This document shows, one piece after another, positions 7,842-19,811 of a DNA stretch of 64,000 nt (positions are counted from its first letter, which is position 1; each line of letters opens with the position of its first letter). The DNA comes from Mycobacteroides franklinii (GTDB lineage: Bacteria; Actinomycetota; Actinomycetes; Mycobacteriales; Mycobacteriaceae), in assembly GCF_002013895.1 (NCBI RefSeq), contig NZ_MAFQ01000008.1, positions 124,001-188,000 of the forward strand. The letters run 5' to 3'. A model generated the notes under the pieces. The model saw only the letters and a list, made by a program, of their open reading frames with translations, did not search any database and had not been told where the DNA came from. The position numbers were made by a program, and so were the translations under genes.

Positions 7842-10800
7842 ATGGCATTTCACCTGCGCCGGGCCGAGCGGACCGACACGCTCGCCGACGGGCTCGCCCG
7901 GCTGCTGGCTGAACCCGTCCTGGATCCCTTTGCCCAAGAGCTGGTGCTGGTGCCGGCCAAGGGTGTCGAACGGTGGCTGAGCCAACGGCTATCGGACCGG
8001 CTCGGGGTGTGCGCGGCGGTGCAGTTCCGGAGCCCGCGCTCGCTCGTCGCCGAGCTCACCGGCACGCTCGACGACGATCCCTGGTCACCCGATGCGCTGG
8101 TCTGGCCGCTGCTCTCGGCGATCGACGAAAACCTGGACCGGCCCTGGGCCGCACCACTGGCCACACATCTCGGGCTCTTCGAAGCCGGTGAAGAACGTGA
8201 GCTGCGCCAAGGCAGGCGTTATGCCGTGGCGCGGCGGCTTGCGGGATTGTTCGCGTCCTACGCACGGCAGCGCCCGCAGCTGTTGATCTCCTGGCTCGAC
8301 GGTGACGCGGTCGAGCCGGATCTAGCGTGGCAGCCGCCGCTGTGGCGGGCGCTGGTTTCGCGGGTCAAGGCAGTCCCCCCGCATGTTCGGCACCGTCAGG
8401 TTCTGGCACGCCTGCGGGAGGCGCCGTCGGATCTGCCGGAACGGATATCCCTGTTCGGGCATACCCGGCTTCCGGTCACCGATGTCGAGCTGCTCGAGGC
8501 GCTGTCAACGCACCACGATCTGTACCTGTGGCTGCCGCACCCCAGTGACACGCTCTGGCACACGCTGCGCAACGAGCGTGGCCCGGCTCCGCGGCGCGCG
8601 GACACCGGGCATCGCGCCGTGCGCCACCCCCTGCTGGCCACGCTGGGCCGGGATGTGCGTGAGCTGCAACACGTGTTACCCGACCCCGCGTCCGACGAAT
8701 ATCTCAGTGGGACAACATTTTCCGATACGTTACTGGGCTGGCTGCAATCCGATCTCGCGGCCGATGAGACACGTCCGCACGGGCGGGAACTCGCGGTAGG
8801 TGACCGCTCGGTGCAGGTGCATTCCTGCCACGGCCCCGCCCGGCAGATTGATGTGCTCCGCGAGGTCCTGCTGGGACTACTCGCCGACGATCCGACGCTG
8901 GAGCCGCGCGACATCCTCGTCATGTGCCCGGACATCGAGACGTACGCACCGTTGATATCGGCCAGGTTCGGTCTCGGCGAGTCGGTGCCCGGTGCCCATC
9001 CGGCTCATCAACTGCGGGTACGACTTGCCGATCGTGCTCTGGTGCAAACCAATCCGCTGTTGACGGTGGCCGCACAGGTGCTGGGCCTGGCCAGTGGGCG
9101 GGCCACCGCCAGCGAGGTCCTGAATCTCGCGGAGTCGGCGCCGGTGCGCATGCGATTCGGCTTCACCGACGACGATCTGGACGCGATCACCGCGTGGGTG
9201 CGGGAGGCGAACATCCGTTGGGGATTCGACCCCGAGCATCGCGCACCCTATGGAGTCGATTTCCTGCACAACACCTGGCGTTTCGGTATCGATCGGGTAC
9301 TGGCCGGGGTGGCGATGTCCGAGGATTCACACGCCTGGCTGGGTGCCACGCTGCCGCTCGACGATGTGAGCAGTAACCGCGTCGAGCTGGCCGGCCGCTT
9401 TGCCGAGTTCATTGCCCAACTCCACACCACCGTGACTTCACTGACCGGCACCCGGCCCCTGGATGAGTGGCTATCCGCCCTGTCGACGGGTATCGATGCC
9501 CTGTCCGAGGATGCGGAGGACTGGCCCCGCGCCCAGATGCTGCGTGAGTTCGCGGAGATCCAGGCGCACGCCGATCCGGTCTTATTGCGACTCAGTGATA
9601 TCCGCGCACTTCTGGATCGCCATCTGGCCGGTCGACCTACGCGCGCCAACTTCCGCACCGGCACTTTGACTGTCTGCACCATGGTGCCGATGCGTTCGGT
9701 TCCGCATCGGGTGGTCTGCCTCGTCGGGCTCGATGACGGCGTCTTCCCGCGGCTCGGCGCCGTCGACGGGGACGACGCGCTGGCCCGCGATCCGATGACG
9801 GGTGAACGCGATATCCGCTCCGAGGACCGGCAATTGCTGCTCGACGCCATCGGTGCCGCCACCGAAACCCTGGTGCTCACCTACACCGGCGCCAACGAAT
9901 ACTCGGGGCAGGCCCGGCCCCCGGCGGTGCCGCTCGCCGAGCTGCTGGACGCGTTGGACATCACCACGGCGCGGCCGGTGCGTTCGCGGGTGCACGTGGT
10001 GCACCCATTGCAGCCGTTCGATATTCGCAACGTGACACCGGACGGCGTGATCCCCGGGCACCCCTTCACCTTCGACACCACCGCCCTGATCGCCGCCCGC
10101 GCCGCCGCGGGTGCGCGCGCCGAACGGCCCTCGTTCATCTCGGGTCCGCTACCAGCACCGTCCGTCACCGACGTGGCGTTGGCGGACCTCGTCGCATTCT
10201 TCAACCACCCCATCAAGGGATTCTTCCGCGCCCTGGACTACACCCTGCCGTGGGATGTGGACGGCGTGTCCGATGACATGCCCGTCGAGATCGACGCGCT
10301 CGAGGAGTGGACGGTGGGTGACCGCATGCTGGCCGACATGCTGCGCGGTATGTCGCCAGCCGACGCCCAGCAGGCCGAATGGCGGCGCGGCACGTTGCCC
10401 CCCGGCCAGCTGGGCTGGCGGCGGGTCTCCGAACTGCGGGACCGTTGCGCCGCTCTCGCCGAGGAGACCAGGGGCTACCGAACCGATGACACTCGAGCCT
10501 TCGATATCGATATCGATCTCGGCGATAGCCGCCGGCTCACCGGCACCGTCTCCCCCGTGTTCGGCGAGCGACTGGTGTCGGTCACCTATTCGCGGCTCGA
10601 TGCCAAACATCTGCTGCAGTCGTGGATTCCGTTGGCGGCATTGACGGCACACGATCCCCAGCAGGACTGGTCGGCGGTGTGCATCGGCCGCGCCCGACGT
10701 GGCCCGAAACCACTGGCGCGGACGCTCGGGCGGCCCACCGATCCGGTAGGCGTACTACGTGACTTGGTGGCCATCTACGACGCAGGGCGCCGCGAGCCGC

Positions 10801-11075
10801 TGCCGTTGCCACTCAAGACCTCCTACGCATGGGCAGACGCCCGTCAAACACGCGATGACCCCGAACTGCAGGCCGGATATCGTTGGCGCTCCGGCAATTT
10901 TCCCGGCGAGGACGCGGACCCGGCCGTCGAGCGAGCGTTCGGTAAGGGTGTCTGGCTGCGCCATCTGATGCAGCCATTGCGGCCCGGCGAAGAGACCGAG
11001 GGCGAAACAAACCGTCTCGGTGCGTATTCCGCGCGGTTGTGGTTACCGCTGCTGCGCGCGGAGCGGGGCTCATGA
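7842..11075 (+). CDS. recC: exodeoxyribonuclease V gamma subunit RecC
   Basis: The 1077-residue RecC subunit of RecBCD, which scans DNA for the Chi-like regulatory sequence and splits the strands. It starts MAFHLRRAERTDTLADGLA. PAKGVERWLSQRL near residue 40 and TFCTMVPMRSVPHRVVCLVGLDDGVFPR-like blocks near residue 620 (here TVCTMVPMRSVPHRVVCLVG) are characteristic. The SF1 folds lack working Walker motifs, as in other RecC proteins. It overlaps recB by four bases (ATGA), so translation is coupled. This is the first gene of the recC-recB-recD operon. In mycobacteria RecBCD serves mainly single-strand annealing. Confidence 0.95.
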   Translation: MAFHLRRAERTDTLADGLARLLAEPVLDPFAQELVLVPAKGVERWLSQRLSDRLGVCAAVQFRSPRSLVAELTGTLDDDPWSPDALVWPLLSAIDENLDRPWAAPLATHLGLFEAGEERELRQGRRYAVARRLAGLFASYARQRPQLLISWLDGDAVEPDLAWQPPLWRALVSRVKAVPPHVRHRQVLARLREAPSDLPERISLFGHTRLPVTDVELLEALSTHHDLYLWLPHPSDTLWHTLRNERGPAPRRADTGHRAVRHPLLATLGRDVRELQHVLPDPASDEYLSGTTFSDTLLGWLQSDLAADETRPHGRELAVGDRSVQVHSCHGPARQIDVLREVLLGLLADDPTLEPRDILVMCPDIETYAPLISARFGLGESVPGAHPAHQLRVRLADRALVQTNPLLTVAAQVLGLASGRATASEVLNLAESAPVRMRFGFTDDDLDAITAWVREANIRWGFDPEHRAPYGVDFLHNTWRFGIDRVLAGVAMSEDSHAWLGATLPLDDVSSNRVELAGRFAEFIAQLHTTVTSLTGTRPLDEWLSALSTGIDALSEDAEDWPRAQMLREFAEIQAHADPVLLRLSDIRALLDRHLAGRPTRANFRTGTLTVCTMVPMRSVPHRVVCLVGLDDGVFPRLGAVDGDDALARDPMTGERDIRSEDRQLLLDAIGAATETLVLTYTGANEYSGQARPPAVPLAELLDALDITTARPVRSRVHVVHPLQPFDIRNVTPDGVIPGHPFTFDTTALIAARAAAGARAERPSFISGPLPAPSVTDVALADLVAFFNHPIKGFFRALDYTLPWDVDGVSDDMPVEIDALEEWTVGDRMLADMLRGMSPADAQQAEWRRGTLPPGQLGWRRVSELRDRCAALAEETRGYRTDDTRAFDIDIDLGDSRRLTGTVSPVFGERLVSVTYSRLDAKHLLQSWIPLAALTAHDPQQDWSAVCIGRARRGPKPLARTLGRPTDPVGVLRDLVAIYDAGRREPLPLPLKTSYAWADARQTRDDPELQAGYRWRSGNFPGEDADPAVERAFGKGVWLRHLMQPLRPGEETEGETNRLGAYSARLWLPLLRAERGS

Positions 11076-14000
11076 AACGCTTTGACCTGTTGGGGCCGCT
11101 GCCCGTTGAGCGCTCCACCACCGTGCTGGAGGCCAGCGCCGGAACCGGAAAAACATTCGCATTGGCGGGTTTGGTTACCCGGTACGTCGCCGAGGGTGTC
11201 GCGACGCTGGATCAGATGCTGCTGATCACGTTCGGCCGCGCCGCCAGCCAGGAACTCCGCGACCGGGTTCGCGGCCAGATCGTGGATGCGTTGCGGGCCT
11301 TCGAGGATCCATCGACGGCGCGCACGGATCTGACGCGGTATCTGATCTCAGCCGACCATGAGGTGCGCCAGCGGCGGCTGCGGGACGCGCTGGCAGGTTT
11401 CGACGCGGCGACCATTGCCACCACGCATCAGTTCTGCCATATCGTGCTCAAATCCCTGGGTGTGGCTGGGGATAGCGATTCCGGCGTGACGCTGGTCGAG
11501 AACCTTGACGACCTGGTCTGCGAGATCGTCAACGACCGGTATCTGACGCATTTCGGCAAGGAACGTGACAACCCTCCGCTGAGCCACCCGGCAGCGTTGC
11601 GCCTGGCCAGGGAGGTGGTACGCAATCCGGCAACCCAGCTGCGTCCGCTGGAGCCGGATGCCGACTCGTACGCACGGGCCGCGCTGACCTTCGCCCGGGA
11701 TGTACTGGAGCAGTTGGAGATTCGTAAGCGCCGCCGCAGCATTCTCGGGTTCGATGATCTGCTGACCCGCCTGGCTGATGCGCTGGACGCCCCGGATTCC
11801 CCGGCGCGGGCACGGATGCACCAGCGCTGGCCCATCGTCATGGTGGACGAGTTCCAGGACACCGACCCGGTGCAATGGCAGGTCCTGGAGCGGGCCTTCT
11901 CCGGGCGCTCGACGCTGATCCTGATCGGTGACCCCAAGCAGGCCATCTACGCGTTTCGGGGCGGGGATATCGACACCTATCTGCGTGCGGCGGCCACTGC
12001 CGGCGACAAGCAGACGTTGGGCACCAACTGGCGCAGCGATGCCGCGTTGGTGGACCGGCTGCAGGCGGTGCTGCGGGGTGCGCAGCTGGGCGGCCCGGAC
12101 ATCGTGGTCCATGACGTCGAGGCGTACCACCAGGGGCATCGGCTGGTAGGTGCCCCGCACAACGACCCTTTTCGGCTGCGGGTGGTGTCGCGAAATCGGG
12201 ACGGCATCAAGGTCATTCCCATCGCCGAGCTGCGGCGCAGCATCGGCAAGGATCTCGCCGCCGATATCGGCGCGCTGTTGTCCAGCGGGGCCACCTTCGA
12301 CGGCCGACCGGTCCGGGCCCGGGACATCGCGGTGATAGTGGAGGCGCACAAGGATGCACGCGCATGTCACACGGCATTGGCCGAGGCCGGGATTCCCGCT
12401 GTCTATACCGGCGACACCGACGTGTTCAGTTCCGATGCGGCACAGGACTGGTTGTACCTGTTGGAGGCGTTCGATCAGCCGCACCGACCCGGTCTGGTGC
12501 ACGCGGCCGCGGCGACGGTGTTCTTTGGTGAGACGGCGGAAACTCTTGCCGCGGGCGGCGAATCGTTGACCGATGAGATCGCGGCCACCCTACGGGCGTG
12601 GGCGGGACGAGCGCGCGAGCGCGGAGTCGCGGCGGTACTCGAGGCCGCGCAACTGGCCGGCATGGGGAGCCGGGTGCTGTCCTGGCGGGGCGGCGAGCGG
12701 ATGATGACCGATCTTTCCCACCTGACGGAGCTGCTGCAGGACACGGCGCACCGCAATGGCTTCGGGTTGGCCGCGCTGCGCGATTGGTTGCGTACGCAGT
12801 GCTCGGAGGGCGGGGCCGAGGCCGAACGCAACCGGCGGCTGGACAGTGATGCCGCGGCCGTGCAGATCATGACGGTGTGGGTAAGCAAGGGGCTGCAGTT
12901 CCCCATCGTGTATCTGCCGTTCTCATTCAATCGACATGCCCCGGAACGCGATTACGTGCTGTATCACGAGGATGGAGTGCGTTGTCTGCACATCGGCGGC
13001 AGAGACGATCCTGACTACTCGATGGCCGATCTGGCGGGCCGCACCGAGGCGGCCCGTGATGCCAGTCGGCTCACATACGTGGCCCTGACGCGGGCGCAGT
13101 CCCAAGTGGTGGCGTGGTGGGCACCGTCCTTCGACGAGCCCAATGGTGGCCTGTCTCGGCTGTTGCGCGGGCGTGCTCCCGGAAATCCCTCGGTGCCCGA
13201 TAAGTGTGCTCCCGCCAAGATTTCCGATGTGGATGCGCTCAAACGGCTGCGCGCATGGGAAGCCGAGGGCGGCCCCGTGATCGAGGAGGCACTGGTCGCC
13301 GGATTTGCTCCGGCGGCGGCGCCGTCGATTTCCGGGGATCTGGCGGTGCGGGTGTTTGATCGGCCGATCGATACCGCGTGGCGACGCACCTCGTATTCGG
13401 GTCTGCTGCGTGCCGTCGAGGAGTCGGGGGTGTCGAGCGAGCCAGAGGCCGTCGAGCTGGACGACGAGGTGGACGACATTCCGTTGCGGTCGACACCGAC
13501 GGGCACCGATGTGCCCTCCCCGATGGCGCAGCTGCCAGCCGGGGCGGCCTTCGGTTCGTTGGTGCACGCCGTGCTGGAAACCACGGATCCGTTCTCACCG
13601 GACCTGGTTGGGGAACTTCATGCGCAGGTGGTCAAACACGCAGAGCGTTGGCCCGTCGAGGTTCCGGCTCCGGAGCTGGCCGCGGCCCTGGAGCCCATGC
13701 ATGACACCCCGTTGGGCCCGTTGCTCCCGGGTGCGACACTGCGCGAGATCGGATTGCGGGATCGCTTATGCGAGCTCGATTTCGAGTTTCCGCTGGCGGG
13801 TGGTGATGCGGCCGGAGGATCGTTCCCGCGGCTGGCCGATGTGGGCGCGCTGTTAGGAGAGCACCTTGCGGCCGATGACCCACTGGCGGTGTACGCGTCA
13901 CGGCTGACGGGTCCCGGGTTGGGCGGGCAGAGCCTGCGCGGGTATCTCTCGGGGTCCGTCGATGCGGTGCTGCGGGTCGACTCGCGGTACGTGGTGGTGG

Positions 14001-14317
14001 ACTACAAGACCAACTGGCTGGGCACCGGCGACACACCGTTGACGGCGGCCGACTACTCGAGGCCGCGCATGGTGGAGGCCATGCTGCATTCGGACTATCC
14101 GCTGCAGGCGCTGCTGTACAGCGTTGTGTTACATAGGTTCCTGTCCTGGCGACTGCCGGAGTATCGACCGGAGGAGCATCTGGGCGGCACGGTGTATCTG
14201 TTCGTGCGCGGCATGTGCGGGGCGGATACACCGGTGGTAGAAGGACATCCGGCCGGGGTATTCAGCTGGCAGCCATCGGCGACCTTGGTGGTCGCACTGT
14301 CGGAGCTGCTGTCATGA
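11072..14317 (+). CDS. recB: exodeoxyribonuclease V beta subunit RecB
   Basis: A 3'-5' helicase and nuclease of 1081 residues. Walker A EASAGTGKTFAL is at residues 19-30 and helicase motif II DEFQDTD is at about 259-265. GDPKQAIYAFRGGD (motif III) and TYVALTRAQSQ (motif VI) are also present. The C-terminal nuclease domain has VVDYKTNWLG with the metal/catalytic D977 and K979, then PLQALLYSVVLHRF, the Q-x-x-x-Y motif. Both activities should work. The ATG at 11072 lies inside the recC stop (ATGA), and its own stop overlaps recD in the same way. Confidence 0.96.
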   Translation: MKRFDLLGPLPVERSTTVLEASAGTGKTFALAGLVTRYVAEGVATLDQMLLITFGRAASQELRDRVRGQIVDALRAFEDPSTARTDLTRYLISADHEVRQRRLRDALAGFDAATIATTHQFCHIVLKSLGVAGDSDSGVTLVENLDDLVCEIVNDRYLTHFGKERDNPPLSHPAALRLAREVVRNPATQLRPLEPDADSYARAALTFARDVLEQLEIRKRRRSILGFDDLLTRLADALDAPDSPARARMHQRWPIVMVDEFQDTDPVQWQVLERAFSGRSTLILIGDPKQAIYAFRGGDIDTYLRAAATAGDKQTLGTNWRSDAALVDRLQAVLRGAQLGGPDIVVHDVEAYHQGHRLVGAPHNDPFRLRVVSRNRDGIKVIPIAELRRSIGKDLAADIGALLSSGATFDGRPVRARDIAVIVEAHKDARACHTALAEAGIPAVYTGDTDVFSSDAAQDWLYLLEAFDQPHRPGLVHAAAATVFFGETAETLAAGGESLTDEIAATLRAWAGRARERGVAAVLEAAQLAGMGSRVLSWRGGERMMTDLSHLTELLQDTAHRNGFGLAALRDWLRTQCSEGGAEAERNRRLDSDAAAVQIMTVWVSKGLQFPIVYLPFSFNRHAPERDYVLYHEDGVRCLHIGGRDDPDYSMADLAGRTEAARDASRLTYVALTRAQSQVVAWWAPSFDEPNGGLSRLLRGRAPGNPSVPDKCAPAKISDVDALKRLRAWEAEGGPVIEEALVAGFAPAAAPSISGDLAVRVFDRPIDTAWRRTSYSGLLRAVEESGVSSEPEAVELDDEVDDIPLRSTPTGTDVPSPMAQLPAGAAFGSLVHAVLETTDPFSPDLVGELHAQVVKHAERWPVEVPAPELAAALEPMHDTPLGPLLPGATLREIGLRDRLCELDFEFPLAGGDAAGGSFPRLADVGALLGEHLAADDPLAVYASRLTGPGLGGQSLRGYLSGSVDAVLRVDSRYVVVDYKTNWLGTGDTPLTAADYSRPRMVEAMLHSDYPLQALLYSVVLHRFLSWRLPEYRPEEHLGGTVYLFVRGMCGADTPVVEGHPAGVFSWQPSATLVVALSELLS

Positions 14318-15996
14318 GGTTGATAGAGGAGTTCGGCGACATTCTCGAATCGGCGGATGTGCTTGTGGCGCAGCGGCTGACAACATTGGCCGCCGAGACT
14401 GACGAGTCGGTGGAACTGGCCGTCGCACTCGCGGTGCGGGCGCTACGCGGCGGCTCGGTGTGTGTGGACCTGGCTGCGGTGGCGGCACAGGTGGACGCAC
14501 CGTCGCTGCCCTGGCCTGCCACAGATGCGTGGTTGGCGGCGGTACGGGCAAGTCCGCTGGCCGGTCAGCCTTCCGTGCTACGGCTTTTCGGCGAGCTGCT
14601 GTATCTCGATCGGTACTGGCGCGAGGAACAGCAGGTATGCACGGATGTTCAGGCTTTGATGGCCGCCGCACAACCACACTCCGAAGTGCCCACCTACGAG
14701 CGACTTTTCCCACCCGGGTTCGAGGAGCAGCGTGCGGCTGCCGATATAGCGCTGTCACAGGGCCTGACGGTGCTGACGGGCGGACCGGGAACCGGCAAGA
14801 CCACCACGGTGGCGCGGCTGTTGGCGCTGCTGGCCGAACAGGCATCATCAGCGACCGCGTCGCCGCTGCGTATCGCACTGGCGGCGCCGACAGGCAAGGC
14901 GGCGGCCCGGCTGCAGGAAGCGGTGCAGCTGGAGGTCGGCAAGCTGGATCCCGTCGACCAATCGCGGCTTGCTGGGCTGCAGGCGACCACGCTGCATCGG
15001 CTGCTCGGATCACGGCCCGATACGTCGTCCCGGTTTCGGCATCATCGCGGAAATCGGTTGCCGCACGACGTGATTGTGGTGGACGAGACGTCGATGGTGT
15101 CGCTGACCATGATGGCGCGACTCTTGGAGGCGGTGCGCCCGCAGGCCCGGCTATTGCTGGTGGGCGACCCGGATCAGCTGGCATCGGTGGAGGCCGGAGC
15201 GGTGCTGGCCGATCTGGTGCAGGGCCTGGGGTCCGCGCGAGTGGCGGCGCTGCGCACATCGCACCGGTTCGGTGCGGCGATAGGCGCGTTGGCAGCAGCG
15301 GTACGCGACGGGGACGCCGACCGTGCGCTGGAGGTGCTGGCTTCTGGAGATCCGCATGTCGAATGGTCGACGGATTCGGATGGACTGCGCGATGTGCTTG
15401 TCCCCCATGCACTTGCGTTGCGTTCGACGAGTCTGGCGGGTGACGTACCGGCGGCGCTGGGGGTGCTCGACGAGCACCGGCTGCTGTGCGCACACCGGCA
15501 CGGGCCGTTCGGGGTGACGCACTGGAACCGTCAAGTGGAGCGCTGGATCACCGAGGAGACAGGCGAGCCGCACTGGGCGGCCTGGTATGCGGGGCGGCCG
15601 ATTCTGGTGACATCCAACGACTATGGGCTGCGGCTGTACAACGGCGACACCGGCGTCACGGTGGCCGGGGCTGACGGTTTGCGCGCCGTATTCGGCGGGG
15701 CGTCCTTCGCGACCAGCCGCCTGGTCGAGGTGGAGACCATGCACGCCATGACGATTCACAAGTCACAAGGCAGCCAGGCGAATGAAGTGACTGTGCTGCT
15801 GCCCTCTGAGGATTCCCGGCTGCTGACGCGCGAGCTGTTCTACACCGCAGTGACGCGGGCCAAGCAGCGCGTGCGGGTAGTCGGGTCCGAGGCCGAGGTG
15901 CGGACTGCGATCCAGCGACAGGCGGTCCGGGCGTCGGGGTTGGGGAAACGACTTAGGGCCGATCAACCATTAGCAGGCGTAACCACGACACCATGA
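14314..15996 (+). CDS. recD: exodeoxyribonuclease V alpha subunit RecD
   Basis: The 5'-3' SF1B helicase of RecBCD, 560 residues. The N-terminal 150 residues form the RecBC-contact domain. Then come LTGGPGTGKTTTVARL (Walker A, K162), APTGKAAARL (motif Ia), VVDETSMVS (motif II) and LVGDPDQLASVEAG (motif III). Near the end, MTIHKSQGSQANEV and FYTAVTRAKQRV (motifs V and VI) follow. Start and stop codons overlap recB by ATGA. A 31-codon frame (15993-16088) begins by the same ATGA overlap at the recD stop. Confidence 0.96.
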   Translation: MRLIEEFGDILESADVLVAQRLTTLAAETDESVELAVALAVRALRGGSVCVDLAAVAAQVDAPSLPWPATDAWLAAVRASPLAGQPSVLRLFGELLYLDRYWREEQQVCTDVQALMAAAQPHSEVPTYERLFPPGFEEQRAAADIALSQGLTVLTGGPGTGKTTTVARLLALLAEQASSATASPLRIALAAPTGKAAARLQEAVQLEVGKLDPVDQSRLAGLQATTLHRLLGSRPDTSSRFRHHRGNRLPHDVIVVDETSMVSLTMMARLLEAVRPQARLLLVGDPDQLASVEAGAVLADLVQGLGSARVAALRTSHRFGAAIGALAAAVRDGDADRALEVLASGDPHVEWSTDSDGLRDVLVPHALALRSTSLAGDVPAALGVLDEHRLLCAHRHGPFGVTHWNRQVERWITEETGEPHWAAWYAGRPILVTSNDYGLRLYNGDTGVTVAGADGLRAVFGGASFATSRLVEVETMHAMTIHKSQGSQANEVTVLLPSEDSRLLTRELFYTAVTRAKQRVRVVGSEAEVRTAIQRQAVRASGLGKRLRADQPLAGVTTTP

Positions 15997-16088
15997 CCAC
16001 TACATATGCCGTCGGAAACATGCCAACAGAACGGCAGAGAAGCCGCATGCGGCCACCTCCACCTCCTCCATCCGGCACACTGGCATAG
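15993..16088 (+). CDS. possible 31-codon ORF coupled to recD
   Basis: The ATG at 15993 overlaps the recD stop as ATGA, exactly as the recC/recB and recB/recD pairs do. The frame reads MTTTYAVGNM..., then a basic stretch and six consecutive prolines, and stops at TAG 16086-16088. I know no homologue. It may be chance or an unrecognised small protein. It ends 37 bases before the next gene. Confidence 0.25.
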   Translation: MTTTYAVGNMPTERQRSRMRPPPPPPSGTLA

Positions 16089-16125
16089 AAGCCATGACCG
16101 CAGCCGTGCTAGGACAGATACACAG

Positions 16126-16734
16126 ATGACGCAACCGCAGTACCCACAAGGCCAGTTCCAGCAGACTCAGCCCCAGCAGTTCCCCACATATCAGCAGCCC
16201 AGCCCGTACGGGATGCCTCCGGGCGGCTACGCGCCTGCCCCCAAGCCGCCCCGGCCGCCGCTGACCCCGCAGCAGAAGGCTCTGGCCATCGTCGGCGGCT
16301 CGCTCGGCGTCTTCCTGATCGCCCTGCTCGTCCTGGGCCTCACCACCGACAATTCCAGCACCGAGAGTGTCCGGACGCATGCCAGCGACCAGATCATCGA
16401 TTTGCCCCGCTCCTCCGGCTCCAATGACGAGCAGGACATCAAGGCGATCAAGCAGACCATCTCCGGGATGGCCGAGGCCGCCAAGGCGAACGACTTCAAG
16501 AAGATGCTCACCTTCTTTTGCGCCAAGTATCGCGAGGCGTTCAAGGACATCGCCGGCAGCGGTCAGGCACCCGATCTCAACGCCCTGACCAAGTCCGACA
16601 ACGGCCCGTCGAAAATTACCGGCCTGGACATCAACGGCGACACGGCGGTCATTCACATCACCGACGCCAAAGGCAAGCACGATATCGAGTTCAAGAAGGA
16701 GACCGGCGGCTGGAAGTTCTGCCCCAGGGCCTAA
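16126..16734 (+). CDS. membrane-anchored NTF2-like (DUF4878-type) protein
   Basis: A 202-residue protein with a cytoplasmic Gln/Pro/Tyr-rich tail (MTQPQYPQGQFQQTQPQQF, about residues 1-45). One transmembrane helix follows (ALAIVGGSLGVFLIALLVLGL, about 48-68), then an outside domain of about 130 residues. That domain has LTFFCAKYREAF and ends with GGWKFCPRA. Its two Cys match the pair in the secreted protein at 4206-4790. Proline/glutamine-rich cytoplasmic tails plus a DUF4878-like sensor are common in mycobacteria. The ATG follows AGGACAG. Function is unknown. Confidence 0.8.
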   Translation: MTQPQYPQGQFQQTQPQQFPTYQQPSPYGMPPGGYAPAPKPPRPPLTPQQKALAIVGGSLGVFLIALLVLGLTTDNSSTESVRTHASDQIIDLPRSSGSNDEQDIKAIKQTISGMAEAAKANDFKKMLTFFCAKYREAFKDIAGSGQAPDLNALTKSDNGPSKITGLDINGDTAVIHITDAKGKHDIEFKKETGGWKFCPRA

Positions 16735-16772
16735 CAGCTCCACTCGTCCGTGAGTGGATTCCACCGTGGCCG

Positions 16773-17597
16773 TTGGATATTGCCCGAACGCTCGGCATCC
16801 ACCGCCGTGGCGCGGGCGACCCGACGTACCGCGTGTCTCCGGGCGGATCCATTACCCGGGGCTCCAACACCCCCGACGGCCCCGGGGTGCTGACGATCTC
16901 ACGCAAAGACAAGACCGTCATCGGCCGCGCATACGGTGACGGTGCCGAATGGCTACTCGACCGCCTACCACGCCTCCTCGGCGCCGACGACGAGCCCGAA
17001 GCGCTCACACCCAAACACGATGCCGTGACCCGATTGATCCAGGGCGCCACGGGCGTCCGACTCGGTGCCACTGATCGCGTCTGGGAGGCCCTCGTACCCG
17101 CAGTGCTCGAACAGAAGGTGCCCGGCGCGGAGGCCTGGCGTGCCTGGCGGTATCTGCTCAATCACGTCGGCGTCGATCTCGGCGGCGCCAAGGTGCCGCC
17201 GTCGCAACAAGAATGGCTCGACATCCCGTCGTGGGAGTGGCACAAGTCCGGCGCCGAACCGGTCCGCATGCGCACCATCCGGGCCGCCGCCACCGTTGAC
17301 GTGGAAACGAAACCCGAACACCTGACCTCGATCCACGGCATCGGACCATGGACCGAGGCCGAGATACGGATCCGCGCGCTCGGCGACCCCGACGCTGTTC
17401 CCGTCGGCGACTACCACATCCCAGCACAGGTGGGTTTCGCACTCACCGGCCACAAAACCGATGACGCCGGCATGTTGGATCTCTTGGAACCCTATGCCGG
17501 GCAACGCTATCGAATTATCAGGCTTATCGAGCTCGTCGCTCCGAAACCCGCCCGGCGCGGATCACGGATGCCGGTGCGCGACTACCGCAACTTCTAA
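16773..17597 (+). CDS. HhH-GPD base-excision DNA glycosylase (AlkA-like)
   Basis: Removes damaged (probably alkylated) bases. The helix-hairpin-helix LTSIHGIGPWTEAEIRIRAL is followed by DPDAVPVGDYHIP. The Asp of GDY is at the catalytic position of HhH-GPD glycosylases. WEALVPAVLEQKVPGAEAWRAWR earlier is the typical interface block. The start is uncertain. TTG 16773 is the nearest usable codon, but conserved-looking residues (VREWIPPWPLD) lie just before it without any ATG, GTG or TTG. The true start could therefore be rarer or lie within the previous gene. It is 38 bases after the previous stop. Confidence 0.82.
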   Translation: MDIARTLGIHRRGAGDPTYRVSPGGSITRGSNTPDGPGVLTISRKDKTVIGRAYGDGAEWLLDRLPRLLGADDEPEALTPKHDAVTRLIQGATGVRLGATDRVWEALVPAVLEQKVPGAEAWRAWRYLLNHVGVDLGGAKVPPSQQEWLDIPSWEWHKSGAEPVRMRTIRAAATVDVETKPEHLTSIHGIGPWTEAEIRIRALGDPDAVPVGDYHIPAQVGFALTGHKTDDAGMLDLLEPYAGQRYRIIRLIELVAPKPARRGSRMPVRDYRNF

Positions 17598-17689
17598 GAT
17601 CCGACAAGCGGTTCGGTGAGTTTGTGGATAGCCATCGTCGTTGTGGATAACCCCGGCCAGCTGTCGGTCGTCGTGCATAGCCTGCAGGT

Positions 17690-19725
<2,036 letters not shown>

Positions 19726-19811
19726 TCAATTCGCCTGACATATGTCAAGGGTGTTGACATTAAAATCGGGAGGCAATTGCCAGAAACGTCCTCAACCGCC
19801 AAAATGGAGAA

